DNA of 64,000 nt from VFJZ01 sp046598415 (GCA_046598415.1 JBKJIG010000031.1:62001-126000); one strand, 5' to 3'. Positions 26,059 to 35,017 are shown, counted from the first letter of the stretch. The notes: generated by a model not told the origin, from the sequence alone. Numbers and translations: made by a program.

Positions 26059-26832
26059 TCAGCGGTAGACGAGCACGGAGCACGCCGCGGTGTGCGCGAT
26101 GCGCTCCGAGACGCTCCCCAGCGACCGGACGCCGTGGAGGCCACGACTGCCCACCACGAGCAGGTCGGCGTCGGCCGAGGCGGCCGCGAGTGCGTCGACG
26201 GAGCCGGCCTGGTCGATCGAGAGCGTGTCGGGGCCGCTCAGCGCGCGGACGGCGTCCACGTCGATGCGCTTGCCGCCCATCGCCGCCACGACGTGCAACC
26301 GGCCACCGTGGTGCCGGCAGATGTACCGCGCGGCGGCGAGCGCCTGTGCGGACGCGGGCGAGCCGTCGATTCCGACGACCACGAGCCCGGTCACGGTCGG
26401 CGGCCGGCCGGTCGCGCGCCCGGCCAGCACCGAGCAAGGCGCGGCGTGGAGCAGCTCCGTGGCCAGGTCGCCGGTGAAGAAGCCCTCGGCGCGACTCGAG
26501 CGCCGCATGCCGACGCTGATCAGGTCGGCTGCCTCGCGCTGGACGACCTCCCCGAGGACGGACGGTGCGAACCCGTGCAGGATCTGCGTCTCGACCGCCC
26601 CTCCGGCAGACGCACCCGGCGGCAGCACGGCCGCCGCCGCCGCCAGCGCCGCCGCCGCGGTGGCGTCCGACAGCTTCCGCGACGACTCGGCCGACAGGTC
26701 GACGGGATGGGCCGCGTCGGCCACAGTCACGGCCAGGATCCGTGCCTGCGGGTCGGCGATGAGCGCGGCCTGGCGGGCCGCGTCGAGCGCGAGCTCCGAG
26801 CCGTCGATCGTGACGATGATCGTTCGGAACAT
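26059..26832 (-). CDS. Tandem-domain universal stress protein
   Basis: A 257-residue protein with two USP domains. The first (MFRTIIVTIDGSELALDAA to about residue 140) has a degenerate nucleotide loop, SVGMRRSSRAEGFFTGDLAT. The second (VVVGIDGSPASAQALAAARYI onward) keeps VVGSRGLHGVRSLGSVSER. The two-domain layout resembles mycobacterial DosR-regulon USPs. It starts four bases after the stop of the upstream USP at 26837, so it is the second gene of that operon. Confidence 0.92.
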   Translation of the reverse strand: MFRTIIVTIDGSELALDAARQAALIADPQARILAVTVADAAHPVDLSAESSRKLSDATAAAALAAAAAVLPPGASAGGAVETQILHGFAPSVLGEVVQREAADLISVGMRRSSRAEGFFTGDLATELLHAAPCSVLAGRATGRPPTVTGLVVVGIDGSPASAQALAAARYICRHHGGRLHVVAAMGGKRIDVDAVRALSGPDTLSIDQAGSVDALAAASADADLLVVGSRGLHGVRSLGSVSERIAHTAACSVLVYR

Positions 26833-26836
26833 CTGG

Positions 26837-27283
26837 CTACCCGCCGGACGCGACGGTCGAGCCCGAGCCCTCGACGGATGCCGCAGCGGGATCGGCCGTC
26901 GCGGTGACGACCAGGACCGGCCGCGTGCTGTGCCGGATCAACCCGTGCGCGACGCTGCCGAGCACGGCGCTCGTCAACCGGCCGCGGCCCCGCGACCCGA
27001 CGACGATCAGGTCGGCGTCGCAGGCGTCGGCCGCGGCGAGGAGCTGCTCCACGGCGGGCCCGATGCGTGTCACGACCTCCGCCGTGATGCCGCGCTCGCG
27101 CGCTCGGCCGGCGGCGGACTCCGCCGCTGCCGTCGGGGCCGGATCGATGCCGTCCTTCGAGAACGAGTCGTCGACGCCCACGCAGACGACACCTGCGCCG
27201 GTGTCGGCGGCGAGCTCGAGCGCCGCTGCAAGCGCTGCGGACGCCGGGTCGGATCCGTCCGTCCCGATCACGATCGTCTTCAT
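26837..27283 (-). CDS. Universal stress protein (UspA family)
   Basis: A 148-residue USP beginning MKTIVIGTDGSDPASAAL, with ATP loop VVGSRGRGRLTSAVLGSVAHGL and a glycine/serine-rich tail. A ribosome binding site (AGAGGAGC on the minus strand) precedes the ATG at 27283. It is first in a two-gene operon with the tandem-domain USP. The palindromic operator at 27359-27373 lies 76 bases upstream. Confidence 0.93.
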   Translation of the reverse strand: MKTIVIGTDGSDPASAALAAALELAADTGAGVVCVGVDDSFSKDGIDPAPTAAAESAAGRARERGITAEVVTRIGPAVEQLLAAADACDADLIVVGSRGRGRLTSAVLGSVAHGLIRHSTRPVLVVTATADPAAASVEGSGSTVASGG

Positions 27284-27358
27284 AGCAAGCTCCTCTCGCT
27301 TTTGGAGAGCCTAGGCCGCGAACGGCAGCCCGCACATCGGCGTACCCTAACGCCCGAC

Positions 27359-27373
27359 CGCGGGAAACCCGCA
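27359..27373. promoter_or_regulatory. Palindromic operator, near-consensus
   Basis: CGCGGGAAACCCGCA matches the consensus TGCGGGAAACCCGCA at 14 of 15 positions. It is 76 bases from the USP start at 27283, the same distance as the site before the GAF kinase, and could also serve the divergent receiver gene. The rest of the 274-base gap 27284-27557 shows no other clear element. Confidence 0.65.
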
Positions 27374-27557
27374 GCCGACGTGCCCGAGACCCCGATTCCC
27401 GGTCGGTTCCCCGCTCGCAGACTACGTGCATGGAGCCTCGCCGACCCATCTGCGCGATCGTCGCATGAGGACCGCGCGCCGTCACCCGGCCGCCGGCGAC
27501 CCGACGACAGGCGGGCTGTTCGAGCCACGCGCTGATGGCGGTTCTCCGAGTCGGATC

Positions 27558-27956
27558 ATGAACGCCGCCGCGAGAGCTCCTGACTCGGGCGCGACCCGCG
27601 TGTTGCTCGCCATCGCCCACGGCCGCACACGGGCCGCCCTGCGGACTGCACTCGAGTGCAGCGGAGAGATCGAGGTCGCGGCCCTGGTGTCGAGCTCGGT
27701 GCATCTCGCGAGGATGGCGGCCATCGAGCACGTCGACGTCGTCGTGTTCGATCTCCGCCTCGCCCCGCCCGGCACCTCGCCATCGCTCGCCACCCTCGTC
27801 GCGAGCCTCGGCGGGACCCCCCTGGTCGCGGTCGGCCTGGATGGAGATCCGGCCTTCGCGCGGGCGGCAGTACGAGCCGGAGCGTCCGCGCACATGCTCA
27901 CCGACGAGACGCCGGAGCGCTTCCTAGACGTCGTCCGCGACGTCCGCCGGCGCTGA
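27558..27956 (+). CDS. Degenerate stand-alone receiver domain protein
   Basis: A 132-residue protein with receiver fold order: TRVLLAIAHGRTRAALRTAL, then VDVVVFDLRLAPPGTSP with D65 at the phosphoacceptor position, then LVAVGLDGDPAFARAAVRAGASAHMLTDETPERFLDVV. The acidic pocket at strand 1 is lost (AIAH in place of D-D) and the switch lysine is replaced (HMLTDE), and there is no output domain. It may act as a phosphate-independent partner or decoy. The ATG at 27558 directly precedes the domain; GTG 27426 or ATG 27465 would add a low-complexity leader. Its 3' end overlaps the GAF kinase 3' end by 33 bases. Confidence 0.65.
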   Translation: MNAAARAPDSGATRVLLAIAHGRTRAALRTALECSGEIEVAALVSSSVHLARMAAIEHVDVVVFDLRLAPPGTSPSLATLVASLGGTPLVAVGLDGDPAFARAAVRAGASAHMLTDETPERFLDVVRDVRRR

Positions 27957-29705
27957 GACCGGATCCGCCGCATTCTCCTGCTCGACACCCAGCCGCCGAG
28001 TGGCCGGCAGGGTGAACACGAGCTCCGTGCCGTCGGCCGACGACTCCACCGCCAGGCTGCCGCCCGCGAACGCGACGCGCTCGCGCATGCCGATCAGGCC
28101 GAAGCCGGCGTGCGTCTCGACCGGGTCGAAGCCCGTTCCGTCGTCCCGGATGGCGATGGTCAGCAGGTCGTCGTGCTCCGCCATGTCGATCTGGATGCGT
28201 GCCGCTTCGGCGTGCCGGACGGCGTTCGTCAGGGCCTCCTGCACCAGCCGGTAGACCGCGAGCTCGGTCGCGGGCTCGAGCCGCTCGGTCGAGCGCCCGG
28301 CCTCGAACGCCAGGTCGGCGTTGACGGAGATGTCGACGGTGGCCCGCCCCTTCGCCCGTTCTGCGAGCGCCTCCACCGCCGGCACCACGCCGAGGGCGTC
28401 GAGGGCGGCGGGACGCAGGTCGTTGATGATCGCGCGCAGGTCGCGGATGGTGGAGTCGATCTGCGTGACGGCGTCGTCGAGCATCGCCGAGACGGCCAGC
28501 GGGTCGGTCACCCGCCGCGCGCTCGCCAGGCCGATCTTGAGCGCGGCGAGCTCCTGGAGGGTGTCGTCGTGCAGCTCCCGCGCCCAGCGCCCCCGCTCGG
28601 CCTCCGCCGCCTCGATGCTCCGCCGCAGACCCAGCTGGACGACGTTCTGCGCGGTCGCCACGGCCGTCGCGGCGCTCGCGGCGAAGGCATCCATGAGCCG
28701 TTCGTCCTCGGCCGAGAACCCCGGACCGGCGCTGAGTCGGTCGAACGCCCCGAGCACGCCCAGGGCGCGGCCGTGGAACAGCAGCGGGACGAGCAGTCCC
28801 GTCGTCGCCCCGAGACGTTCGGCGAGACCGAATCGCAGCCGCGTCTTGACGTCCGAGAGCCGTTCGGCGCTTCGCGTGCGCAGTACCGATCCCGTCGCCG
28901 ACCCCTCGATCGGCACGCGCTGGCCGACCATCTCCGGGTCGACCGCGCCGGCCACCGCCGTCACGACGAGCTCGTCGCCGTCCTGCAGCAGCAGCACCAT
29001 GCTCTCTGCCTCGACCAGCGCCCGGCCGCGTTTGACGATCAGCTCGAGCACCCGTTCGAGCCGCGTCTCGCCGCCGATGGCGCGGGCGATGTCGGTGGTC
29101 GTCTCGAGCGCCCGGACGGTTCGTTCGAGCGCGTCACGGCGCGTCTGCTCCGCCTGGTACAGCCGGGCGTTGTCGATCGCCCTCGCAGCCCACGCCGCGA
29201 GCACGACGATCGCCGTCTCGTCCTGCTCGTCGAACTCGCCGGTCTCCTTCTCGGTCAGGTAGAGGTTGCCCCACGCCCGGCCCCGGACGATCACGGGGAC
29301 GCCGAGGAACGTCGACATCGGCGGATGGCCGAGGGGGAAGCCGTACGACCGGGGATGCGCGCCGACGTCTGCCAGCCGCAGGGGACGCGGCTCGTCGATC
29401 AGGTAGCCGAGGATGCCGCGACCGCGGGGCAACTCGCCGATCCGCAGCTGCATCTCGGCGTCGATGCCGCTGGTCACGAACCGCTCCAGCGACCGCCGGT
29501 CGGGTGCCATCACGCCCACTGCCGCGTACCGCGCGCCGGTGAGCTCGCGCGCGGCGGCGAGCACCTTGCCGAGGACGACCTCGAGGTCGAGCTCGGAGAC
29601 GACGGACTGCCCGATGTCGAGCAGCAGCCGCAGTCGCCGCCCGTCGAGTCCCTGCAAGGACGGTGCAGGGCTCGCGCCAGCCGGGACCTGATCGTCGAAA
29701 GCCAT
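27924..29705 (-). CDS. DevS/DosS-like GAF-domain sensor histidine kinase
   Basis: A 593-residue soluble kinase: GAF domain 1 (about residues 35-185), GAF domain 2 (about 205-355), HisKA_3 H-box ARELHDDTLQEL with H379, N-box VQEALTNAVRHA, DDGTGFDP and a GFGLIGMRERV lid. GAF 1 carries GFPLGHPPMSTFLGVPV, a segment strikingly like mycobacterial DosS/DosT, whose heme-ligating histidine lies in this part of the protein (from memory); H127 is the candidate ligand. It may sense oxygen, NO or redox state. There is no full response regulator beside it; the regulator at 18656 is the likely partner. A palindromic operator lies 76 bases upstream. Confidence 0.88.
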   Translation of the reverse strand: MAFDDQVPAGASPAPSLQGLDGRRLRLLLDIGQSVVSELDLEVVLGKVLAAARELTGARYAAVGVMAPDRRSLERFVTSGIDAEMQLRIGELPRGRGILGYLIDEPRPLRLADVGAHPRSYGFPLGHPPMSTFLGVPVIVRGRAWGNLYLTEKETGEFDEQDETAIVVLAAWAARAIDNARLYQAEQTRRDALERTVRALETTTDIARAIGGETRLERVLELIVKRGRALVEAESMVLLLQDGDELVVTAVAGAVDPEMVGQRVPIEGSATGSVLRTRSAERLSDVKTRLRFGLAERLGATTGLLVPLLFHGRALGVLGAFDRLSAGPGFSAEDERLMDAFAASAATAVATAQNVVQLGLRRSIEAAEAERGRWARELHDDTLQELAALKIGLASARRVTDPLAVSAMLDDAVTQIDSTIRDLRAIINDLRPAALDALGVVPAVEALAERAKGRATVDISVNADLAFEAGRSTERLEPATELAVYRLVQEALTNAVRHAEAARIQIDMAEHDDLLTIAIRDDGTGFDPVETHAGFGLIGMRERVAFAGGSLAVESSADGTELVFTLPATRRLGVEQENAADPVSAPADVADDV

Positions 29706-29780
29706 GCTGCAGCTGCGACGATACCCCACCGGACGGCGGCGCGCACCGGCAGCCGCGATCTCTATCCGGCGGCGGCCCGC

Positions 29781-29795
29781 TGCGGGTTTCCCGCG
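29781..29795. promoter_or_regulatory. Palindromic operator between GAF kinase and DUF4389 gene
   Basis: TGCGGGTTTCCCGCG matches the consensus at 14 of 15 positions. It is 76 bases from the kinase ATG at 29705 and 97 from the divergent DUF4389 GTG at 29892, so it may control both. Confidence 0.65.
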
Positions 29796-29854
29796 GCCGG
29801 GCACGCGCAGCCTCCGGATGCGCCCCCGCCCCGGAACGGCCACCATGGTGCCGA

Positions 29855-29869
29855 TGCGGCGATGCCGCG
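29855..29869. promoter_or_regulatory. Second palindrome upstream of DUF4389 gene
   Basis: GCGGC-GAT-GCCGC at 29856-29868 is a perfect inverted repeat with the GCGG-N5-CCGC core, but it lies only 23 bases before the GTG. If bound, it would block rather than activate. Confidence 0.35.
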
Positions 29870-29891
29870 TCAACGTTGATGGGAGTGAGAC

Positions 29892-31433
29892 GTGAGCACG
29901 GTGGAGAACACGGCCCCCAGGGAGGGCGTGCGGGTCGGCCGTGTCCTGCTGCTGGTATTCGGCGGGCTGCTGATGCTGGTCTCGTTCGGCCTCCTCGCAG
30001 GGGGCGGCGTGCTCGGCTGGGCGTACGGCACGCAACGCGATGCCGACGGATACTTCACGACGTCCACCGAGCGTCTCCGGTCACCGGCCTTCGCGATCAC
30101 GTCGCAGAAGATCGATCTCGGCTCCGCCCCGGACGACTGGGCCTTCGGCGACAGCCGGTTCGGCACGGTCCGCCTGCGCGTCGCCGGATCCGAGGGCGCC
30201 CCGGTCTTCGTCGGCATCGGCCGGGAGACCGACGTCGAGCGCTATCTGGACGGCGTTGCCCAGGACGAGATCGTCCACGCCGACTTCTCCGGGCCGGATC
30301 TGGGCGACGTCGATGTGCGGTTCCGGCGCCGGACCGGGACCCGGACGCCGGCGCCGCCGGCGGACCAGCGCTTCTGGGTCGCGTCGGCCGGGGGCGCAGG
30401 GACGCAGACGCTGGACTGGGATGTGCGGTCGGGCGCGTGGACGGCCGTGGTCATGAACGCCAATGCCGGCCGCGGCGTCGACGTCGACGCCGCTGTCGGC
30501 GCCAAGGCCGACTGGCTCCTGCCCGTGCTGATCGGCCTGCTGGTCGGCGGCGGTCTGCTGCTCGCCATCTCGCTCACGATGGTGGTCGTCGGCGCCACGG
30601 GACTGCGGCATCCGACGCCCGCTGCCGCGGCCGGAGCTGGGCCGACGGCTCGGCCGCTGCCGGCGTCCGGAGCCTGGACCGCCGACGCGCATGCCCGCGT
30701 CTACCCGCTGCGCCTCGACGGGACGCTGGACGACGACGTGAGCCGGTGGCTCTGGCTCGTGAAGTGGCTGCTCGCGATCCCGCACTTCATCGTGCTGTGG
30801 TTCCTGTGGATCGCGTTCGCCGTCGTCAGCTTCATCGCGTTCCTCGCGATCCTCTTCACCGGCCGCTATCCGCGCGGGCTGTTCGACTTCAACGCCGGGG
30901 TGCTGCGGTGGACGTGGCGGGTCGGCTTCTACGCGTACAGCGCCCTCGGCACCGACCGCTACCCGCCGTTCACACTCGAGGACGTGCCCGACTACCCGGC
31001 GCGCCTTCAGATCGACTACCCGGAGCGGCTGTCGCGTGGCCTGGTGCTCGTCAAGTGGTGGCTGCTGGCCATCCCGCAGTACCTCATCGTCGGCCTGTTC
31101 GGCAGCGGCATCTGGTGGAGCGCCGGCTGGTGGGGTGGCGACCACCACGCCTCCGGGCTCGTCCAGGGAAACGCGGGCGGAGGGCTGATCGGGATACTGG
31201 TCCTGATCGCCGGCATCTGGCTCCTGTTCGCCGGCCACTATCCGCGCGACATCTTCCGCTTCGTGATGGGCCTGAACCGCTGGGTGTACCGCGTGATCGC
31301 CTACGCGACGCTGATGCGCGACGAGTATCCGCCGTTCCACCTCGACGCGGGCGGCCGCGATCCTGGCACTCCACCTCTGGCACCGACCCCGGAATCTCCG
31401 GCCGAGCAGCCGCCGGAGACGGCGGACGCATAG
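29892..31433 (+). CDS. DUF4389 domain membrane protein
   Basis: A 513-residue membrane protein. An N-terminal helix (about residues 16-46) is followed by an extracytoplasmic beta-rich domain to about 210, a second helix at 213-236, then two DUF4389-type units. Each unit has the LWLVKWLLAIPHFIV / LVLVKWWLLAIPQYLIV helix and the LFTGRYPRGLFDFNAGVLRW / FAGHYPRDIFRFVMGLNRW motif. It starts at GTG 29892 with GGGAGTGAG ahead. The function is unknown. It is divergent from the GAF kinase across a palindromic operator, and its stop abuts the long palindrome before the next gene. Confidence 0.85.
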   Translation: MSTVENTAPREGVRVGRVLLLVFGGLLMLVSFGLLAGGGVLGWAYGTQRDADGYFTTSTERLRSPAFAITSQKIDLGSAPDDWAFGDSRFGTVRLRVAGSEGAPVFVGIGRETDVERYLDGVAQDEIVHADFSGPDLGDVDVRFRRRTGTRTPAPPADQRFWVASAGGAGTQTLDWDVRSGAWTAVVMNANAGRGVDVDAAVGAKADWLLPVLIGLLVGGGLLLAISLTMVVVGATGLRHPTPAAAAGAGPTARPLPASGAWTADAHARVYPLRLDGTLDDDVSRWLWLVKWLLAIPHFIVLWFLWIAFAVVSFIAFLAILFTGRYPRGLFDFNAGVLRWTWRVGFYAYSALGTDRYPPFTLEDVPDYPARLQIDYPERLSRGLVLVKWWLLAIPQYLIVGLFGSGIWWSAGWWGGDHHASGLVQGNAGGGLIGILVLIAGIWLLFAGHYPRDIFRFVMGLNRWVYRVIAYATLMRDEYPPFHLDAGGRDPGTPPLAPTPESPAEQPPETADA

Positions 31434-31465
31434 GTCCGTCCTGCGGAGTTTCCGCAGGACGGACC
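31433..31465. promoter_or_regulatory. 33-bp perfect palindrome: operator and possible terminator
   Basis: Arms GGTCCGTCCTGCGGA and TCCGCAGGACGGACC (15 bases each) flank GTT. The centre is the operator form TGCGGAGTTTCCGCA at 31442-31456, ending 58 bases before the flavoprotein ATG at 31514. Because it begins at the last base of the DUF4389 stop codon, it could also form a terminator hairpin for that gene. Confidence 0.65.
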
Positions 31466-31513
31466 CGCGCCCCCGCCGTTGCGCATCGGTCGCCGACCCC
31501 GGATGCTGCACGT

Positions 31514-32539
31514 ATGACCGCCTCGCACGCCGACTCGCCGGTCGATCTGACGACCTCGTACCTCGGCCTGGCGCTGCGCAGCCCGATCGTGGCATCGCCC
31601 TCGCCGCTGACGGGGACGCTCGATGGCATCCGCCGGCTGGCGCAGGCCGGAGCCGGCGCGATCGTCTTGCCGTCGGTGTTCGAGGAGCAGGTGTGGCGCT
31701 CCTCCGAGCGACTTCTGGCCGGAAACGACGGCGGCATCGGCCGCCTCGACCGCGTCAGCTCGTACCCGCCGGACGCCACCGTCGCCCTCGACGATCCGTC
31801 CGCTGCGCTCGGGCTGATCCGGGCAGCCGTGAACGCGGTCGACATCCCCATCGTCGCGAGCCTCAACGGCGGCGGCAGCGGCGGCTGGCCCGTGTACGCG
31901 CACGCGCTGCAGCAGGCCGGAGCGGTGGCGATCGAGCTGAACATCTACGACATCGCCGCCGACATCGGCTCGTCGGCGGCCACGGTCGAGGATCACTACA
32001 TCGAGATCCTCGCAAGCGTCAAGGCGGTGGTGACCATTCCCGTCGCGGTCAAGCTCCCGCCGTGGTTCAGCTCCGTCGGTGCGATCGCAGCCCGGCTCGC
32101 CGGCGCGGGCGCCGACGGCCTGGTCCTGTTCAACCGGTTCCTGCAGCGGGACATCGACCCCGAGCGGCTCGCGGTCACCTCCGGCATGCACCTGTCGAGC
32201 TCGCACGAGTCGACGCTCCCGATGACGTGGATCGCCCTCCTCCGGGGCCGCGTCGGCGTATCGCTGGCCGCGACCACGGGCGTCGAGGGGCCCGCCGATG
32301 TCGCGAGGTTCCTGCTCGCCGGCGCCGACGTCGTGATGACCGCCTCCGCCGTGTTGCGACACGGCCCCGAGTACGTCAGCGAGCTGACAGACGGCCTCGT
32401 CGCTTGGATGCGCCGCAAGCAGTTCACCACCCTCAGCGAGGTGCGCGGGCTGCTGAGCGAGGCCCTCGGCGCGGACGCCGCGTCCCACCGGGCCGGCTAC
32501 GTCGACGTGCTCCAGGCCGGACGCAAGCAGTATGGCTGA
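31514..32539 (+). CDS. Dihydroorotate dehydrogenase-like flavoprotein
   Basis: A 341-residue TIM-barrel FMN protein of the dihydroorotate-dehydrogenase-like group. The N-terminal TTSYLGLALRSPIVASPSPLTG and the later ELNIYDIAADIGSS, VAVKLPPWFSS, GADGLVLFNRFLQRDID and AATTGVEGPADVARFLLAGADVV follow the barrel strands that bind FMN and phosphate. Unlike true PyrD, such proteins occur outside pyrimidine operons. It overlaps the phosphoketolase start by eight bases, so the two are co-expressed. The substrate is unknown; a redox-balancing role under low oxygen is inference. Confidence 0.85.
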   Translation: MTASHADSPVDLTTSYLGLALRSPIVASPSPLTGTLDGIRRLAQAGAGAIVLPSVFEEQVWRSSERLLAGNDGGIGRLDRVSSYPPDATVALDDPSAALGLIRAAVNAVDIPIVASLNGGGSGGWPVYAHALQQAGAVAIELNIYDIAADIGSSAATVEDHYIEILASVKAVVTIPVAVKLPPWFSSVGAIAARLAGAGADGLVLFNRFLQRDIDPERLAVTSGMHLSSSHESTLPMTWIALLRGRVGVSLAATTGVEGPADVARFLLAGADVVMTASAVLRHGPEYVSELTDGLVAWMRRKQFTTLSEVRGLLSEALGADAASHRAGYVDVLQAGRKQYG

Positions 32540-34955
32540 GCCCGCGCTCGCCCCGGACGAGCTCGCCGCGATCGATGCGTGGTGGCGCGCTGCGAACTAC
32601 CTCAGCGCCGGCCAGATCTACCTGATGGCGAACCCGCTGCTGCGCGAGCCGCTGCGGCCGGAGCACGTCAAGCCGCGCCTGCTCGGCCACTGGGGGACGA
32701 CGCCGGGGCTGAACCTGCTCTACGCGCACCTGAACCGCATCATCGTCGCGCACGACGCCGACCTCCTGTTCATCGCCGGCCCCGGCCACGGCGGCCCGGC
32801 GATGTGCGCGAGCACGTGGCTCGAGGGGTCCTACACGGAGCACTGGCCGACCGTCACCGCGGACGGCGCCGGGATGCAGAAGCTGTTCCGCCAGTTCTCG
32901 TTCCCGGGCGGCGTTCCGAGCCACGTCGCGCCCGAAACGCCCGGCTCGATCCACGAGGGTGGCGAGCTCGGCTACGCGCTCGCGCACGCCTACGGCGCGG
33001 CCCTCGACAATCCCGATCTCGTGGTGGCCTGCGTGATCGGCGACGGTGAGGCCGAGACGGGGCCGCTCGCGGCCAGCTGGCACGCGAACAAGTTCCTGAA
33101 CCCGGCGACCGACGGCGCGGTCCTGCCGATCCTGCACCTAAACGGCTGGAAGATCGCGAACCCGACCGTGCTCGCGCGGATCGGCGAGGCGGAGCTGACG
33201 CAGCTCCTGTCCGGCTACGGACATCGTCCGCTGATCGTCTCGGGCGACGATCCCGAGCGCGTGCACCAGGCGTTGGCGGCGGCGCTGGACGACGCCTACG
33301 CCGATATCCGCCGCATCCAGCACGAGGCCCGTGCGGGCGGCGCCGTGCGGCGTCCGCCCTGGCCGATGATCGTCCTCGAGACGCCGAAGGGATGGACCGG
33401 CCCGCAGACGGTCGACGGCCTCAAGGTCGAGGGCACCTGGCGCTCGCACCAGGTGCCGCTGTCCGCGACCCGCACCAACCCGGAGCACCTGGCGGCCCTC
33501 GAGCGATGGCTGCGCAGCTACCGGCCGGAGGAGCTGTTCGATGCCGACGGCCGCCCGGCGGAGACGATCCGCGCCCTGGCACCGAACCGGTCGAAGCGGA
33601 TGGGATCGAGCCCGCACGCCAACGGCGGCAAGCTGCTGCGCGACCTCACGCTGCCCGAGTTCCGCGCGTTCGGTGTCGACGTTCCCCGGCCCGGGGCGAC
33701 GACGGCCGAGGCGACGCGCGTGCTCGGCCGGTACCTGGCCGAGGTGATGCGACTGAACGCCGGCGCCCGCAACTTCCGCATCGTCGGCCCCGACGAGACG
33801 GCGTCCAACCGCCTGGGCGACGTCTTCGAGGTGACGGGTCGCGCCTGGATGGGCGAGCGCACGGCCGACGACGAGGACCTCGCGGCCGACGGCCGGGTCA
33901 TGGAGATCCTCTCGGAGCACGTCTGCCAGGGTTGGCTCGAGGGCTACCTGCTGACGGGCCGGCACGGCCTGTTCTCGTGCTACGAGGCGTTCGTCCACAT
34001 CGTCGACTCGATGTTCAACCAGCACGCGAAGTGGATCAAGACCGCGCACGGCATCCCGTGGCGGCGGCCCGTCGCGTCGCTCAACTACCTGCTCACGTCG
34101 CACGTCTGGCGCCAGGACCACAACGGTTTCTCGCACCAGGACCCCGGCTTCATCGACCACGTCATGAACAAGCGGGCCGAGGTGATCCGCGTGTACCTGC
34201 CGCCCGACGCCAACACGCTGCTGTCGGTGGGCGACCACTGCCTGCGCAGCCGCGACTACGTGAACGTCATCGTCGCGGGCAAGCAGCCGGCGCCGAACTG
34301 GCTGACCGTCGAGGAGGCCGCCGACCACTGCACGCGCGGCCTCGGCATCTGGGACTGGGCGACGAACGAGGGCGAGGAGGGGCCTGACGTGGTGATGGCC
34401 TGCGCCGGCGACGTCCCGACGCTCGAGACCCTGGCGGCGGTGAGCATGCTGCGCGACCGGCTCCCGCACCTGCGCGTGCGGGTCGTGAACGTGGTCGACC
34501 TGATGCGCCTCCAGCCCGCCGCCGAGCACCCGCACGGCCTTCCCGACGTCGAGTTCGACGCCATCTTCACGCCGGACCGGCCCGTGATCTTCGCGTACCA
34601 CGGCTACCCGTGGCTGATCCACCGTCTGACGTACCGGCGCACGAACCACCGCAACATCCACGTGCGCGGCTACCGCGAGGAGGGCACGACCACGACGCCG
34701 TTCGACATGGTGATGCTGAACGACCTCGACCGGTTCCACCTCGTCGCCGACGTGATCGACCGGGTGCCGTCGCTCGGCCCGCCTGCGGCCGACGTCCGGC
34801 AGGACATGGTCGACGCGCGCAACCGCGCGCGGCGCCATACCCGCGAGCACGGCGTCGACACCCCGGAGGTCACCGAGTGGACCTGGGACGTTCCGGGCGG
34901 ACCGCACGATCCGCCACCAGGATCGTCTCCCGCTCGGCGTCCGACCGGAACCTGA
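32532..34955 (+). CDS. xfp: Phosphoketolase (xylulose-5-P/fructose-6-P)
   Basis: An 807-residue thiamine-diphosphate enzyme that splits xylulose 5-phosphate (or fructose 6-phosphate) to acetyl phosphate and an aldose phosphate. Typical motifs: LLGHWGTTPGLNLLYAHLNR, FIAGPGHGGPA, the TPP-binding GDGEAETGPLAASWHANKF, the HxxG-rich PSHVAPETPGSIHEGGELGY, and SHVWRQDHNGFSHQDPGF. Length and order match the family. It overlaps the flavoprotein gene by eight bases. With acetate kinase at 17455 it gives ATP from sugar phosphates without oxygen-dependent steps. Confidence 0.96.
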   Translation: MAEPALAPDELAAIDAWWRAANYLSAGQIYLMANPLLREPLRPEHVKPRLLGHWGTTPGLNLLYAHLNRIIVAHDADLLFIAGPGHGGPAMCASTWLEGSYTEHWPTVTADGAGMQKLFRQFSFPGGVPSHVAPETPGSIHEGGELGYALAHAYGAALDNPDLVVACVIGDGEAETGPLAASWHANKFLNPATDGAVLPILHLNGWKIANPTVLARIGEAELTQLLSGYGHRPLIVSGDDPERVHQALAAALDDAYADIRRIQHEARAGGAVRRPPWPMIVLETPKGWTGPQTVDGLKVEGTWRSHQVPLSATRTNPEHLAALERWLRSYRPEELFDADGRPAETIRALAPNRSKRMGSSPHANGGKLLRDLTLPEFRAFGVDVPRPGATTAEATRVLGRYLAEVMRLNAGARNFRIVGPDETASNRLGDVFEVTGRAWMGERTADDEDLAADGRVMEILSEHVCQGWLEGYLLTGRHGLFSCYEAFVHIVDSMFNQHAKWIKTAHGIPWRRPVASLNYLLTSHVWRQDHNGFSHQDPGFIDHVMNKRAEVIRVYLPPDANTLLSVGDHCLRSRDYVNVIVAGKQPAPNWLTVEEAADHCTRGLGIWDWATNEGEEGPDVVMACAGDVPTLETLAAVSMLRDRLPHLRVRVVNVVDLMRLQPAAEHPHGLPDVEFDAIFTPDRPVIFAYHGYPWLIHRLTYRRTNHRNIHVRGYREEGTTTTPFDMVMLNDLDRFHLVADVIDRVPSLGPPAADVRQDMVDARNRARRHTREHGVDTPEVTEWTWDVPGGPHDPPPGSSPARRPTGT

Positions 34956-35017
34956 CGGCCTCCGGGACGGCGCAGACCGGTTGCGTGATCGTCCGTAGGA
35001 AATGCCCCGTGCCGGAC

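Noticed and set aside
31433..31465. Pure intrinsic terminator reading of the 33-bp palindrome
   Set aside because: No T-run follows, and the centre sits at the same distance from the next start as the other operators, so operator function is preferred.
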